Of a stretch of DNA of 41,756 bases, positions 7,801 through 14,449 are shown in pieces (within the stretch, counting starts at the first letter, position 1; each line of letters opens with the position of its first letter). Source of the stretch: an uncultured Colwellia sp. (GTDB taxonomy: Bacteria > Pseudomonadota > Gammaproteobacteria > Enterobacterales > Alteromonadaceae). Made by a program: the position numbers and the translations under genes. The stretch is from the NCBI GenBank assembly GCA_913058405.1, contig CAJXRC010000014.1:1-41756 (forward strand), in the 5' to 3' direction. The notes below the pieces were generated by a model, which made no database searches, was not told the DNA's origin, and saw nothing but the letters and a program-made list of their open reading frames with translations.

Positions 7801-8057
7801 GCCGCACTGAGTTTTGGGTCGACACAAAAAGTTGGTTAATTATCAAAGCAAAATACTGGGACCTTAAAGGCAAGTTACTTAAAACATTAGTCAGTCGAGA
7901 TATTCGACTTGTTGATGACATCTATACCCGACATGAAATGACCATGAAAAACAGTAAAACGGGTCACCAAACGACGTTCAGCTTTAGTCATGTTAATTAC
8001 AAAACCTTAGTAAAAGACAGCTTGTTTTCTAAACGCGCGATGAAGCAAGGAAAGTAA
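4806..8057 (+). CDS. RND/MMPL exporter fused to a LolA-like periplasmic domain
   Basis: A 1083-residue inner-membrane protein; ATG 4806 is chosen because GAGGTG sits just upstream, though ATG 4794 is in frame. Residues 1 to about 780 form an HpnN/MMPL-type RND transporter with two repeats, each with a first helix, a large periplasmic loop and a helix cluster. The family signature is seen twice, as GISVADSIHIYSHYFE and IGLGVDFAIHTIDR. Residue 801 is a Met that starts MARKWLRISSIIVAVATLGG, followed by a stretch ending GHA. This reads like a complete signal peptide, followed by about 250 residues resembling the outer-membrane lipoprotein-sorting (LolA-like) family (AYRKHYENEKRTILFYRKP, DDQWLYLPALRKVRRI, GTDFTYEDM). 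In related clusters these two parts are, as I recall, separate genes. Here they form one frame, so the old signal peptide would act as an extra membrane helix and place the domain in the periplasm. Cargo is probably lipidic or hydrophobic. Confidence 0.85.
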   Translation: MNSVPKPLFASRLAGIIVKYPKSTVFISLLLMIVLLSALPRLYKDTRADAFLAEDNPALVYRNKVKEQFGLSDPIVVAVINESDHGVFNPASLNLVNWLSEEVSALENINADRVTSLATENNITGSAEGMAVDPFFDEYPDTQQVADKIWRQVSDFPIYMGNLVAKNGQATLIVAELNDEALVEATYQEILALVEKAPKTLGDKIYVAGEGAIAGYLGSYIDADAQRLNPLAGLIITIIILLAFRRVSPGILSNVIIAASVLMTLSIMALNDVAFFVITNALPVILIGISVADSIHIYSHYFELQAKSPNRDKKEIIVETFEEMWRPITLTTLTTIAGFLGLYFAAYMPPFKYFGLFTAVGVAIAWLYSLVFLPASLAIIQPSASKGMTKLAQNNQVDKLSKMMMSLGKVTLGNARMVIAIFMVIIVSGIYAATFLTVNEDRIATFHPSEPIFKADTAINKFLNGTYNLDIVIEASENEGLFEPVNLQKMQALQNYALTLTNVQGATSIIDYLKQMNRSLNGGSKASYQLPQQKELIAQYFLIYSASSDPTDFEEEVDYDYRVANMRLNLNKGSYQDTKDVVLQLEAYIKENFKNSDLTAMVSGRVTVNYHWIKDLGESHFVGLGISLFLVWAVSALLFGSLSAAIFAIIPVMSSILLVYATMVILKINLGIGTSMFASVAIGLGVDFAIHTIDRLKSLYRKTNGDWNKTLADFYPSTGRALFLNYLAIALGFGVLISSKVVPLTNFGTIVVIAVTTSFLASLSLLPALIKVFKPRFISDVIPEVSTDVATNDPNSKQPVMARKWLRISSIIVAVATLGGLAITNQGHAAIIDINTLEPMAVVANINAVDDGEYVSRDLVMTLKDKRGKVRVRETKAYRKHYENEKRTILFYRKPTNVKGTSFLTFDYQDAKKDDDQWLYLPALRKVRRISASDRGDYFLGTDFTYEDMKLEGKLDVTDLDFTVLNAETLNIVDDNSYQSLLMSGTPKNTTIAKELGYSRTEFWVDTKSWLIIKAKYWDLKGKLLKTLVSRDIRLVDDIYTRHEMTMKNSKTGHQTTFSFSHVNYKTLVKDSLFSKRAMKQGK

Positions 8058-8058
8058 G

Positions 8059-9384
8059 ATGAGGATGCAACTAGGGCTCTCTTTTTTATCGTTGATAATA
8101 GCTTTATTACTGGCGATAAGTAATAAAGCACATGCCGAGTATAGTGCTATTTTGGAACAGGAATGGTCTATTGATAATAATGGTAACGGACAAAAGTTTG
8201 AGACCCTCTTTGAACCACAATACACGAGTAGTTTATCGGATAATGTGGAGATGACCTTTATTGGTAGAGTACGTTTTGATTCATTTGATCATTTAGGCAT
8301 GGCAAATAAAAATGCGGAAAACTACAGTGGAATAAATGGTCCATTATTCGCTAATAATCACACATCGTTTAGTATCAGAGAGTGGTATTTTGATACAGAA
8401 ATAGCCAATAGCTTTTGGCGAATAGGTAAACAACAAGTGGTTTGGGGGCAGGCTGATGGTTTAAAAGTGCTTGATGTGGTAAATCCGCAAAGCTACCGAG
8501 AGTTTATTCTTGATGACTTCGATGATTCTCGTATTCCATTATGGATGTTGAATGTTGAAATCCCCGTTGGTGATGATGATAGTCTACAGCTATTGTGGAT
8601 ACCTGATCTCAGTTATAACGAATATGCCATTGCGGGCAGTGTTTACCAAGCAACATCACCATTACTGGTACCAATATTACCAGAGGGTTTTGAACTTGCA
8701 GGTTTTCATCAGAGCAAGCCAGACTCGGTCATTAAAGACAGTGATGTTGGCTTGCGCTATTCAAAGTTTTATCAGGGCTGGGATTTAACCTTTAACACCC
8801 TTTATCACTTTCTTGATGCACCGGTTAATTACCAGGTTGTTGAGAAAAATAAGGTCTCTATTTATGCTCAATATGAACGGAGTTATCTTATTGGCGGAAC
8901 AGCTAGTAAGGCTTTTGGCGATTTTACCTTACGTACCGAGGTGGGTTATAGCAGTGACAGTTTTCATTTAGTAGATAACGATTCGGCTAATTATCTGACC
9001 AAACAAGGTATTCATCAATCTGCTGATGTTTCTTCTGTGATCGGTTTGGATTTTCAAGGGTTAACGGATATTTTTATCAGTGCACAGTGGTTTCAAAGTT
9101 ATTTACTAGACGACGGGGTGGGTCTAGTAAGACCTCAGCACGATCATAGCTTTTCATTAATCTATAACCAGAGTTTTGCCAATGAAGTATGGACATTTGA
9201 AGGCTTAATATTACATGGGCAAGATAAAGGTGATGGTTCAATACAGGCAAAGTTAAGTTACATGTTGGAAAGCAATATAAAGTTATGGTTGGGCACTGAT
9301 ATTTTTTATGGCAATAAGTCAGCTTTATTTGGTCAGTTTAAAGAAACAGACCGAGTTAATATTGGCATTGAATGGGGATTTTAA
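8059..9384 (+). CDS. DUF1302-like outer-membrane protein
   Basis: A 441-residue protein starting 1 bp after the RND stop, so it is co-translated with it. The signal peptide is MRMQLGLSFLSLIIALLLAI with cleavage likely after SNKAHA. The mature part is rich in alternating hydrophobic and polar strands with aromatic ends and finishes in NIGIEWGF, an outer-membrane barrel signature with terminal Phe. The segment FWRIGKQQVVWGQADGLKVL followed by DVVNPQSYREFILDD is characteristic of DUF1302 proteins. These often occur with DUF1329 or LolA-like proteins and RND transporters in marine bacteria. With the RND-LolA fusion it could form an envelope-spanning route for a hydrophobic compound; this is inference from gene order. 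Confidence 0.82.
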   Translation: MRMQLGLSFLSLIIALLLAISNKAHAEYSAILEQEWSIDNNGNGQKFETLFEPQYTSSLSDNVEMTFIGRVRFDSFDHLGMANKNAENYSGINGPLFANNHTSFSIREWYFDTEIANSFWRIGKQQVVWGQADGLKVLDVVNPQSYREFILDDFDDSRIPLWMLNVEIPVGDDDSLQLLWIPDLSYNEYAIAGSVYQATSPLLVPILPEGFELAGFHQSKPDSVIKDSDVGLRYSKFYQGWDLTFNTLYHFLDAPVNYQVVEKNKVSIYAQYERSYLIGGTASKAFGDFTLRTEVGYSSDSFHLVDNDSANYLTKQGIHQSADVSSVIGLDFQGLTDIFISAQWFQSYLLDDGVGLVRPQHDHSFSLIYNQSFANEVWTFEGLILHGQDKGDGSIQAKLSYMLESNIKLWLGTDIFYGNKSALFGQFKETDRVNIGIEWGF

Positions 9385-9546
9385 TGCCAATTACTTAGGG
9401 CAGTGTTGTTAGTCTTTATGCTGGCTTTATTCAACGGTAACGGCGTCAAAAATAAGTGTTCGTTACGGTACTCCAATATTACGCGCTTCAGTTGGGAAAT
9501 ATTCATTGACAAAATTTTGAGCGTTCTCAATTGAATCAAAGGTATA

Positions 9547-9608
9547 AAATCAAGGTATTACTAATAACGTATTACCCTAGTAATCCGTTATTAGTAATAC
9601 CTTGATTT
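9547..9608. terminator. Large hairpin, bidirectional terminator
   Basis: Perfect 23-bp inverted repeat (arms 9547-9569 and 9586-9608) with a 16-nt loop that holds a further 5-bp stem (9571-9575 with 9580-9584). It ends two convergent genes; the right arm overlaps the stop codon of the alpha/beta hydrolase gene (9607-9609). The arms start and end with A and T runs, which suits termination in both directions. A very small mobile repeat is an alternative. Confidence 0.7.
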
Positions 9609-10464
9609 AAGTTGTTAATTCTGGAAGTAATTGTGATTCCCATAAGGCGCTTTTAAATTTTTTCTTAAAAAAACCAAAATGGCCAATATTCTCAATATTT
9701 AATTGTTCAGCAGAAATCCTGATCATTTTAGGTGAAATATCACTAAAAAATCCATGTAAAGAATTAATGTTTTCAGCAGACATAAGTTGATCGTCAGTAA
9801 AGGAAATTGAGGTCATAGGTTTATTAAATAACTGGTAAGCCATTTGTACTGCTTGGTTTTCTATCCCTAATAAATAGTGAGGGTGTAAACACCATGCTCG
9901 CCATTGCTTCATTACACCAAAGGGTAAATTACCTACCATACCTAAACGTTTACCAGGAAAGTAACCTAATACTTTTAGTGACACTGGCGCAACAAAGTAC
10001 CAGAGAAACCATACTTTGTATTTTAATGCCGCAGCATTTTTACGCCAATAACCACTACCACTAGCAACAGTGATCACTTTTGAAACCAAGCCAATATTAG
10101 GGATCATTGCGGTAATTTGACCGCCTAAACTGTGGCCAATCCAATAAATATCTTTATCTTTAATCTCAATTGATACTTGCTCTAATATTTTTTTACAATC
10201 AAAAACCGCCCAATCAGTGATGGTTGTATCTGATTCTTTATAATGCACTTTATCAGCAGACCCCATAGAAGAATAATCAAAGGTAGTAACTAGGTAGCCA
10301 TAACTCGCTAACCATAAAGCGAAATCTTGGTAGAAAATTTTATCTACCCCTAAAGCCGGAGCGATCACTACCGCCGCTTTTACCTCTTCTTTTGGGCAAA
10401 AAAAGGTAGCATAAACAGGTTTGCCATTATCGGCTGTTAATTCTACATCTTTTATATCTATCAT
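9607..10464 (-). CDS. Alpha/beta hydrolase
   Basis: A 285-residue hydrolase of the COG4757-like group. The nucleophile elbow GHSLGG places the catalytic Ser at residue 112, and the early segment VVIAPALGVDKIFYQDFALW followed by LVTTFDYSSMGSA is typical of these proteins. The C-terminal GHFGFF carries the likely catalytic His. No signal peptide or membrane helix is obvious, so it is probably cytosolic. It is the last gene of the bufferin operon, 40 bp after the DoxX gene. Whether it takes part in bufferin maturation is unknown; it is not one of the core bufferin genes that I know. Confidence 0.82.
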   Translation of the reverse strand: MIDIKDVELTADNGKPVYATFFCPKEEVKAAVVIAPALGVDKIFYQDFALWLASYGYLVTTFDYSSMGSADKVHYKESDTTITDWAVFDCKKILEQVSIEIKDKDIYWIGHSLGGQITAMIPNIGLVSKVITVASGSGYWRKNAAALKYKVWFLWYFVAPVSLKVLGYFPGKRLGMVGNLPFGVMKQWRAWCLHPHYLLGIENQAVQMAYQLFNKPMTSISFTDDQLMSAENINSLHGFFSDISPKMIRISAEQLNIENIGHFGFFKKKFKSALWESQLLPELTT

Positions 10465-10504
10465 GATGATTTCTCTTGAAATTATGGTTATATTTCTTGT
10501 TTGG

Positions 10505-10972
10505 TTAGTTGTCAGTAACCTTGCTTAGCTTTATTTTCAATAAGTTATCTAATGATAATTTCCCTGCACCAAATAACACAACTTGCAATAGCAGTAAGCC
10601 CCATATAACGTGTGAATAAAGTGCTGCGGGAGCAATCTCAGTTAAGCTGACAACGGCAACGATATTTACAACAGTTAAACCTAAAGCACCAAATCGACTG
10701 GCTAAACCTAGTATCAATAAAACTGGCAGAATGAGTTCACCTGCTGTGCCCAAATACGCAGCTAGTTCAAAAGGAATAAACGGCACGCTGTATTCTTCTT
10801 CAAACAAAAATAAAGTGGAATCCCAATCTCTTAGCTTTGTTAGGCCAGAAGCAAAAAATACCCAAGCTACGTAAAATCTTGCACCGAGCAGTGCCAGGGG
10901 CTGTAAATAATTTAGCAGTTGACTCACTTGGGTGTAAGGTTGAATAAATCGTTGGGTAATTGTTGTCATCAT
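10505..10972 (-). CDS. bufD: DoxX family membrane protein (BufD/GigT-like)
   Basis: A 155-residue DoxX-type protein with four predicted membrane helices: PLALLGARFYVAWVFFASGL, LAAYLGTAGELILPVLLILG, GALGLTVVNIVAVVSL, and SHVIWGLLLLQVVLF. AAGGA precedes ATG 10972. DoxX proteins accompany DUF2282/DUF692/DUF2063 genes in bufferin operons and in the gold-induced gig operon of Cupriavidus, where the role of the DoxX member is not settled (membrane redox or metal sensing are ideas). Its position after bufC supports the name, with a 97-bp gap. The gene symbol rests on context, since DoxX sequences alone do not tell subgroups apart. Confidence 0.82.
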   Translation of the reverse strand: MMTTITQRFIQPYTQVSQLLNYLQPLALLGARFYVAWVFFASGLTKLRDWDSTLFLFEEEYSVPFIPFELAAYLGTAGELILPVLLILGLASRFGALGLTVVNIVAVVSLTEIAPAALYSHVIWGLLLLQVVLFGAGKLSLDNLLKIKLSKVTDN

Positions 10973-11069
10973 GTTGTTCCTTTACGGGTAAAATTTTATT
11001 TAAATTGTGGTTTTTAGATTTAATTAGGGTTTGTTTAAGCGTTAATTCGGACTTAAGTTACTTTGTAAA

Positions 11070-11912
11070 TTAAACTTTTAAATGATTAATCAGGTTTTGT
11101 TCCAGTGCTATACCAATCCATTGCGCGAAGTCAAAGTCATGTTCAAGCTCGTTATTATTGGTCATAATATCTAATGCTTTACCTATACTTACCCCTTGTT
11201 TTATTAGTGTTAACCAAGCGTATTCACTTGCCGATAATTCGCGTATTTCAGCGTTGTAATAAGGTCTATATATCAGTACTTTTTGCGAGAAATCACCTTG
11301 CACTAGTTTATCGAGTGATTGTTGAATAAATTTTTGGTTGAGCTCTTCCGCGGTATCGGAAACCACACGTTGTTGATGAGATAGCCAAAACTCAATCACA
11401 GGATAATTAGAATTCAAGCCAAATTGGCTGGTTGTTAGTTCTATATAAATTTCATCTATGTCGTGTGTTGCTAATAGTTGTAAGCTTGCTTGTTCTATTA
11501 CCGAATTTTTCGCACGCATACTCTGTTGTCTCAGTCGGTCTACTTGCGCAATATCAGCAACAAAAGGGTAGTCAGATAATTGTGCTAAATTAGTGAGTAG
11601 CGATGGAAAATCATCTCCCCAAAGTGCCCAGTCCCCATGTTTAGGTGGTGACGATATTAATAATTCACGACTAGCATAATTAAATAAACCTTCACCAATT
11701 AAGGTTAAAACAGTAGGAAAACTTATCGCGAGTGCTTGTTGGGCTGTTGCTAATAAATTGTTGCGATATATCGCCATTCCTCTGGGGTCGAATTCATCAA
11801 TTACTTCACTATCGGCAGAGGGGAATATGGCAGAAATGAGCGTTTGCTGTTGTTGTGCAACTTGTTCAAATGCTGCTTGGAGTGAGTGTTTTTTTGCGTC
11901 GTTGTTATTCAT
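11070..11912 (-). CDS. bufC: BufC-type partner protein (DUF2063)
   Basis: A 280-residue protein from the ATG at 11912, which overlaps the end of bufB by 8 bp and has GAGTGAG upstream; a start at 11930 is also open. The N-terminal half matches the DUF2063 putative DNA-binding family: LQAAFEQVAQQQQTLISAIF, then GMAIYRNNLLATAQQALAIS and FPTVLTLIGEGLFNYASREL, ending near GDWALWGDDFPSLL. In bufferin, methanobactin and HvfABC-type systems such proteins bind the MNIO enzyme and help present the precursor peptide, and they are no longer thought to be DNA-binding. The overlap with bufB points to a stoichiometric BufB-BufC complex in the cytosol. Confidence 0.88.
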   Translation of the reverse strand: MNNNDAKKHSLQAAFEQVAQQQQTLISAIFPSADSEVIDEFDPRGMAIYRNNLLATAQQALAISFPTVLTLIGEGLFNYASRELLISSPPKHGDWALWGDDFPSLLTNLAQLSDYPFVADIAQVDRLRQQSMRAKNSVIEQASLQLLATHDIDEIYIELTTSQFGLNSNYPVIEFWLSHQQRVVSDTAEELNQKFIQQSLDKLVQGDFSQKVLIYRPYYNAEIRELSASEYAWLTLIKQGVSIGKALDIMTNNNELEHDFDFAQWIGIALEQNLINHLKV

Positions 11913-12846
11913 GTATAAACTCACTCTCAAGTCCTGTCATAGCCGTTGTGACTTTTGATGAATGATTATCACCAAAAACCTGCTCTGCTATCATTCTCGC
12001 TTTGTCGGCTTCTGCGACTAATGTATGCCAGCTAGGCAGATTATTATCCCATTCAACTAAGGTAGGAATTTTTCCAAAACGCTCTAATGCGCTGCGATAT
12101 AGTTGCCATCCTTGGCTAGAAACAGCTTGGCTATGATCATCAATAATGAGCTCACCTTCTTTTACCTCGGTAAAACCTGCAAGATGAATTTCACCGACCA
12201 TAGTTGTCGGAATTTCAGCTAACCATTGTTGTGCATAGTCTAAAGGTTGTGCCGCATTAATGTTGTTGGCCGTCACAATGATATTGTTTAAATCAACTAA
12301 TAACTTGCAGCCAGTTAACTCTGCAAGACGGACTAAAAATTCGGTTTCAGGCATACATGCATGTGAGTATTGAATATAAGCTGATAGGTTTTCTACTAAC
12401 AGTGAACGACCTAACGATTGTTGAACACGGTCAATATTGTGCGCTAGCACCATCAAGGTTTGCTCGCTGTAAGCTAGCGGTAATAAATCTCCCGCATGCA
12501 CTTGTTGACCATTTAATTGGCTCCAACTAAAACAAGCATGGTCAGACATTAAAATAGGGTTGCAAGTACTTGCTAACTGTTTAAGCTTTTGTAAATACTG
12601 GCTAGGTACACCTTGTGCTGAGCCTAAGCCCATTGCGGTTGAATGCAAACTGATAGCATATTTTTCACTGGCTTGAGCTAAGACACTTTGTGTTGCGCCG
12701 CCTTGTGCAAAAAAATTTTCTGAATGTACTTCGACAAAATCGATATTTGATGGAGTTGTTAACGCCTCAGTAAAGTGTTGGTGTCTTAATCCAACACCAA
12801 TAAGTACGTCAGACTTCAATTTTTCATTTGGTCTTTGTAATGACAT
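11905..12846 (-). CDS. bufB: MNIO family bufferin maturase (DUF692)
   Basis: A 313-residue multinuclear non-heme iron oxidative enzyme (DUF692, TIM-barrel). Metal-ligand motifs are visible in order: GVGLRHQHF, FVEVHSENF, ISLHSTAMGLGS, LMSDHACFSW, LLVENLSAYIQYS, LLVDLNNI, GEIHLAGF, IDDHS and VEWDNN. These give the His, Asp and Glu set that binds two or three iron ions. Relatives (MbnB, TglH, HvfB, BufB) modify cysteines of a precursor to oxazolone/thioamide, thiooxazole or related heterocycles. AGGAG at 12856-12860 serves ATG 12846 and is kept clear of the repeat element just upstream. The presumed substrate is the BufA protein at 13103-13387. Confidence 0.92.
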   Translation of the reverse strand: MSLQRPNEKLKSDVLIGVGLRHQHFTEALTTPSNIDFVEVHSENFFAQGGATQSVLAQASEKYAISLHSTAMGLGSAQGVPSQYLQKLKQLASTCNPILMSDHACFSWSQLNGQQVHAGDLLPLAYSEQTLMVLAHNIDRVQQSLGRSLLVENLSAYIQYSHACMPETEFLVRLAELTGCKLLVDLNNIIVTANNINAAQPLDYAQQWLAEIPTTMVGEIHLAGFTEVKEGELIIDDHSQAVSSQGWQLYRSALERFGKIPTLVEWDNNLPSWHTLVAEADKARMIAEQVFGDNHSSKVTTAMTGLESEFIHE

Positions 12847-12862
12847 GAATTCAACTCCTAAA

Positions 12863-13019
12863 TACCAAGTTCAATAAATTATTGCTCACTTGTACTGGTT
12901 AAAATACGCCAGGCCAGCGTTGCTCTCAATTACAATAGCTAGCTATTGCTCAATCGAGCGTCTTGCCCTGATTTATTTTTCCTTTGTACAACAAGAGCAC
13001 AAACTTAATGTCATTGGCA
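12863..13019 (-). mobile_element. 157-bp MITE-like repeat, copy A
   Basis: This stretch is an inverted-orientation copy of 29079-29235: on aligning by eye, the two share most of their length, including AAATTATTG, CTTGT-CTGGTTAAAATAC, GCGTTGCTCTCAAT, CTCAATCGAGCG and ACAAACTTAATG. Both are 157 bp. Terminal repeats are degenerate here (TACCAAGTTC at the left, GTCATTGGCA at the right). No coding sequence is inside. It is inserted between bufA and bufB within one transcription unit. Confidence 0.8.
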
Positions 13020-13021
13020 TG

Positions 13022-13085
13022 ATACCAAGCTCAATAACGACTAGTTACTCCAAGCGGACCAATAAGTTTAATCCGTTGGGTATTA
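13022..13085. repeat. Short repeat remnant next to MITE copy A
   Basis: ATACCAAGCTCAATAA at the left resembles the left end of copy A (ATACCAAGTTCAATAA, 15 of 16 identical), and ATCCGTTGGGTAT at the right is a rough inverted match. It looks like a deleted second copy in tandem. With copy A it makes up nearly all of the 257-bp gap between bufA and bufB. Confidence 0.45.
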
Positions 13086-13102
13086 ATCGTAACTATCGAC
13101 TA

Positions 13103-13387
13103 TTACTTTGCTTTATCTTCAGCAAACTTTTTCTTGGCTGCTGCTTTTAAAAGGCCGCCAATATCTTCACAAGTGCCTTTAGCAACTAGTTTCCACTCAC
13201 CTGGATCTTTATCTACTGCTGATTGTCCTGCACATGAATGTGTTCCCGCTAAGTTAGCGCAATCATTTTGACCAGCCATCGCTACGCCATAACACTTCTC
13301 TTTACTCGCCGCTTGAGCTGGCGCAGTAACTGCAGTAGAAAGGGCAACAACTAGTGCTGCACTAGCAAGTAATTTTTTGTTATTCAT
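13103..13387 (-). CDS. bufA: BufA1-type periplasmic bufferin precursor (DUF2282)
   Basis: A 94-residue precursor of a copper-binding ribosomal peptide. ATG 13387 is chosen because GAGG lies upstream and a clean signal peptide follows (MNNKKLLASAALVVALSTAV, cleavage likely after APAQA); a start at 13420 would add 11 non-signal residues. The mature part of about 68 residues carries four cysteines at 32, 43, 52 and 73 in the family pattern EKCYGVAMAGQNDC, THSCAGQS, GEWKLVAKGTC. In studied bufferins the central cysteines become thiooxazoles through BufB-BufC and the product binds copper in the periplasm. The C-terminal tail is Lys/Ala-rich. Neighbours bufB, bufC and bufD on the same strand support the call. 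Confidence 0.93.
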   Translation of the reverse strand: MNNKKLLASAALVVALSTAVTAPAQAASKEKCYGVAMAGQNDCANLAGTHSCAGQSAVDKDPGEWKLVAKGTCEDIGGLLKAAAKKKFAEDKAK

Positions 13388-13397
13388 AATAAAGCCT

Positions 13398-13778
13398 CTA
13401 TTTAATTGTATTGTGGTCAAGCTGCTTGCTTAACCAACGGTTTATTTCTTCAGTGCTTACGCCACCTATTAAGCGAGATTTTGAACCAGAGCGGCCTAAT
13501 AACACTAATGATGGAACGCCTGTCACTTCAAGTTGTTTTGCTAACTGTGTTTGCTCATCAACATCAATCTTGATCACGTTTAGCTGATCTACATAATGTT
13601 TTGATACATCGACCATTATTGGTGCCATGCTTTTACATGGTGAGCACCATGAAGTACTAAAATAAATAAGTACCCATGATTTTTCATGCTCGCACCAGTT
13701 AAGACCTTGCAGGTTGAGTTCTTCTTTCATTGGCAAAGGCTTAACTCGGGCAAACTTTGTAAGAAAATTATTCAGCAT
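13398..13778 (-). CDS. Thioredoxin-fold protein
   Basis: A 126-residue thioredoxin-like protein with the active site FSTSWCSPCKSMAPIM (WC-S-P-C instead of WCGPC), the cis-Pro loop VTGVPSLVLLG and the following IGGVSTEEINRWL. No signal peptide is seen, so it should act in the cytosol. It overlaps the YHS gene by 11 bp (ATG inside GATGCTGAATAA) and ends 10 bp before the bufA start, so the three are surely co-transcribed. A role in keeping BufA cysteines reduced before modification is a reasonable guess, not shown by sequence. Confidence 0.9.
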   Translation of the reverse strand: MLNNFLTKFARVKPLPMKEELNLQGLNWCEHEKSWVLIYFSTSWCSPCKSMAPIMVDVSKHYVDQLNVIKIDVDEQTQLAKQLEVTGVPSLVLLGRSGSKSRLIGGVSTEEINRWLSKQLDHNTIK

Positions 13779-14247
13779 CTAATTGCGCAATAGATACACC
13801 TTGAATACCAGACCAAGTTCTATCTGCAGTAGCGATGTAACCAGGGATATCAGTTGCCCATTTTTTCTGAACTGCTTTGTTCAAGTTCAAATACAATTTA
13901 CCATCAACAATTTTCCATGCTGTTGGGTCAGTATCTAATTTTTTGTTTAACGCTACGCCCATCGCACAAAATCCGCCAAATTGTGGTGCAAACTGTCCAG
14001 GGTTTTGTTTGAATTGATCACGATTTGCTTCACTGCTAAATTGATAAATAGCGCTCTTATAAGTCGCGGTGTATTTTTGATTACCTTTAGTTGCTTTACT
14101 GTCGGTGAAATATGAAACAGCATCATAACCATGAATAGCAAGGTCATTTTCATTGCTATTAACATCAATTTGAGCAGCAAAGCTTACACTGCTGATTGCG
14201 AGAGTTGCGACGATTGCGACAGATTTAAGTAGAGTAGAGATATTCAT
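13768..14247 (-). CDS. Secreted YHS domain protein
   Basis: A 159-residue protein, first in the bufferin operon. ATG 14247 has AAGGAG upstream at a good distance and opens a signal peptide (MNISTLLKSVAIVATLAISS, cleavage likely after VSFA); the longer frame to 14355 lacks these. The YHS domain spans about residues 30-130: LAIHGYDAVSYF, YTATYKSAIYQFSSEANRDQF, and FGGFCAMGVA with its single Cys, then a closing DPTAWKIVDGKLYLNLN. Many YHS proteins bind or accompany heavy metals (copper and silver transporters carry YHS-type domains). With BufA downstream it may be a second periplasmic metal-handling factor. Translationally coupled to the thioredoxin gene. Confidence 0.88.
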   Translation of the reverse strand: MNISTLLKSVAIVATLAISSVSFAAQIDVNSNENDLAIHGYDAVSYFTDSKATKGNQKYTATYKSAIYQFSSEANRDQFKQNPGQFAPQFGGFCAMGVALNKKLDTDPTAWKIVDGKLYLNLNKAVQKKWATDIPGYIATADRTWSGIQGVSIAQLDAE

Positions 14248-14279
14248 TAAAAGCTCCTTGGAGGCTAAGTGGTAAAGGA

Positions 14280-14322
14280 GTACAACGTTTTGTTGTACAT
14301 AAATTATTGTTGTACATAAATT
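14280..14322. promoter_or_regulatory. Repeated GTTGTAC motif in the buf-araC intergenic region
   Basis: TGTTGTACATAAATT occurs twice as a direct repeat (14291-14305 and 14308-14322, 17 bp apart). The left copy also pairs with GTACAAC (14280-14286) as an inverted repeat GTACAAC-5-GTTGTAC. It lies between the YHS start and the divergent AraC gene. Direct repeats at this spacing are the usual format for AraC-family operators, so control by the neighbouring regulator is likely. Confidence 0.55.
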
Positions 14323-14449
14323 TTTGTGTATAGACATAAGTGGTGTAATATTCACAGCGCTTCGTCATGTGGTTACTTTAACAAGCTGCTTGTGAGCGAA
14401 TGCCGCTATGAGTCTCTAACTTGAAACCAATCGTCTAAAAGAGTTATTT

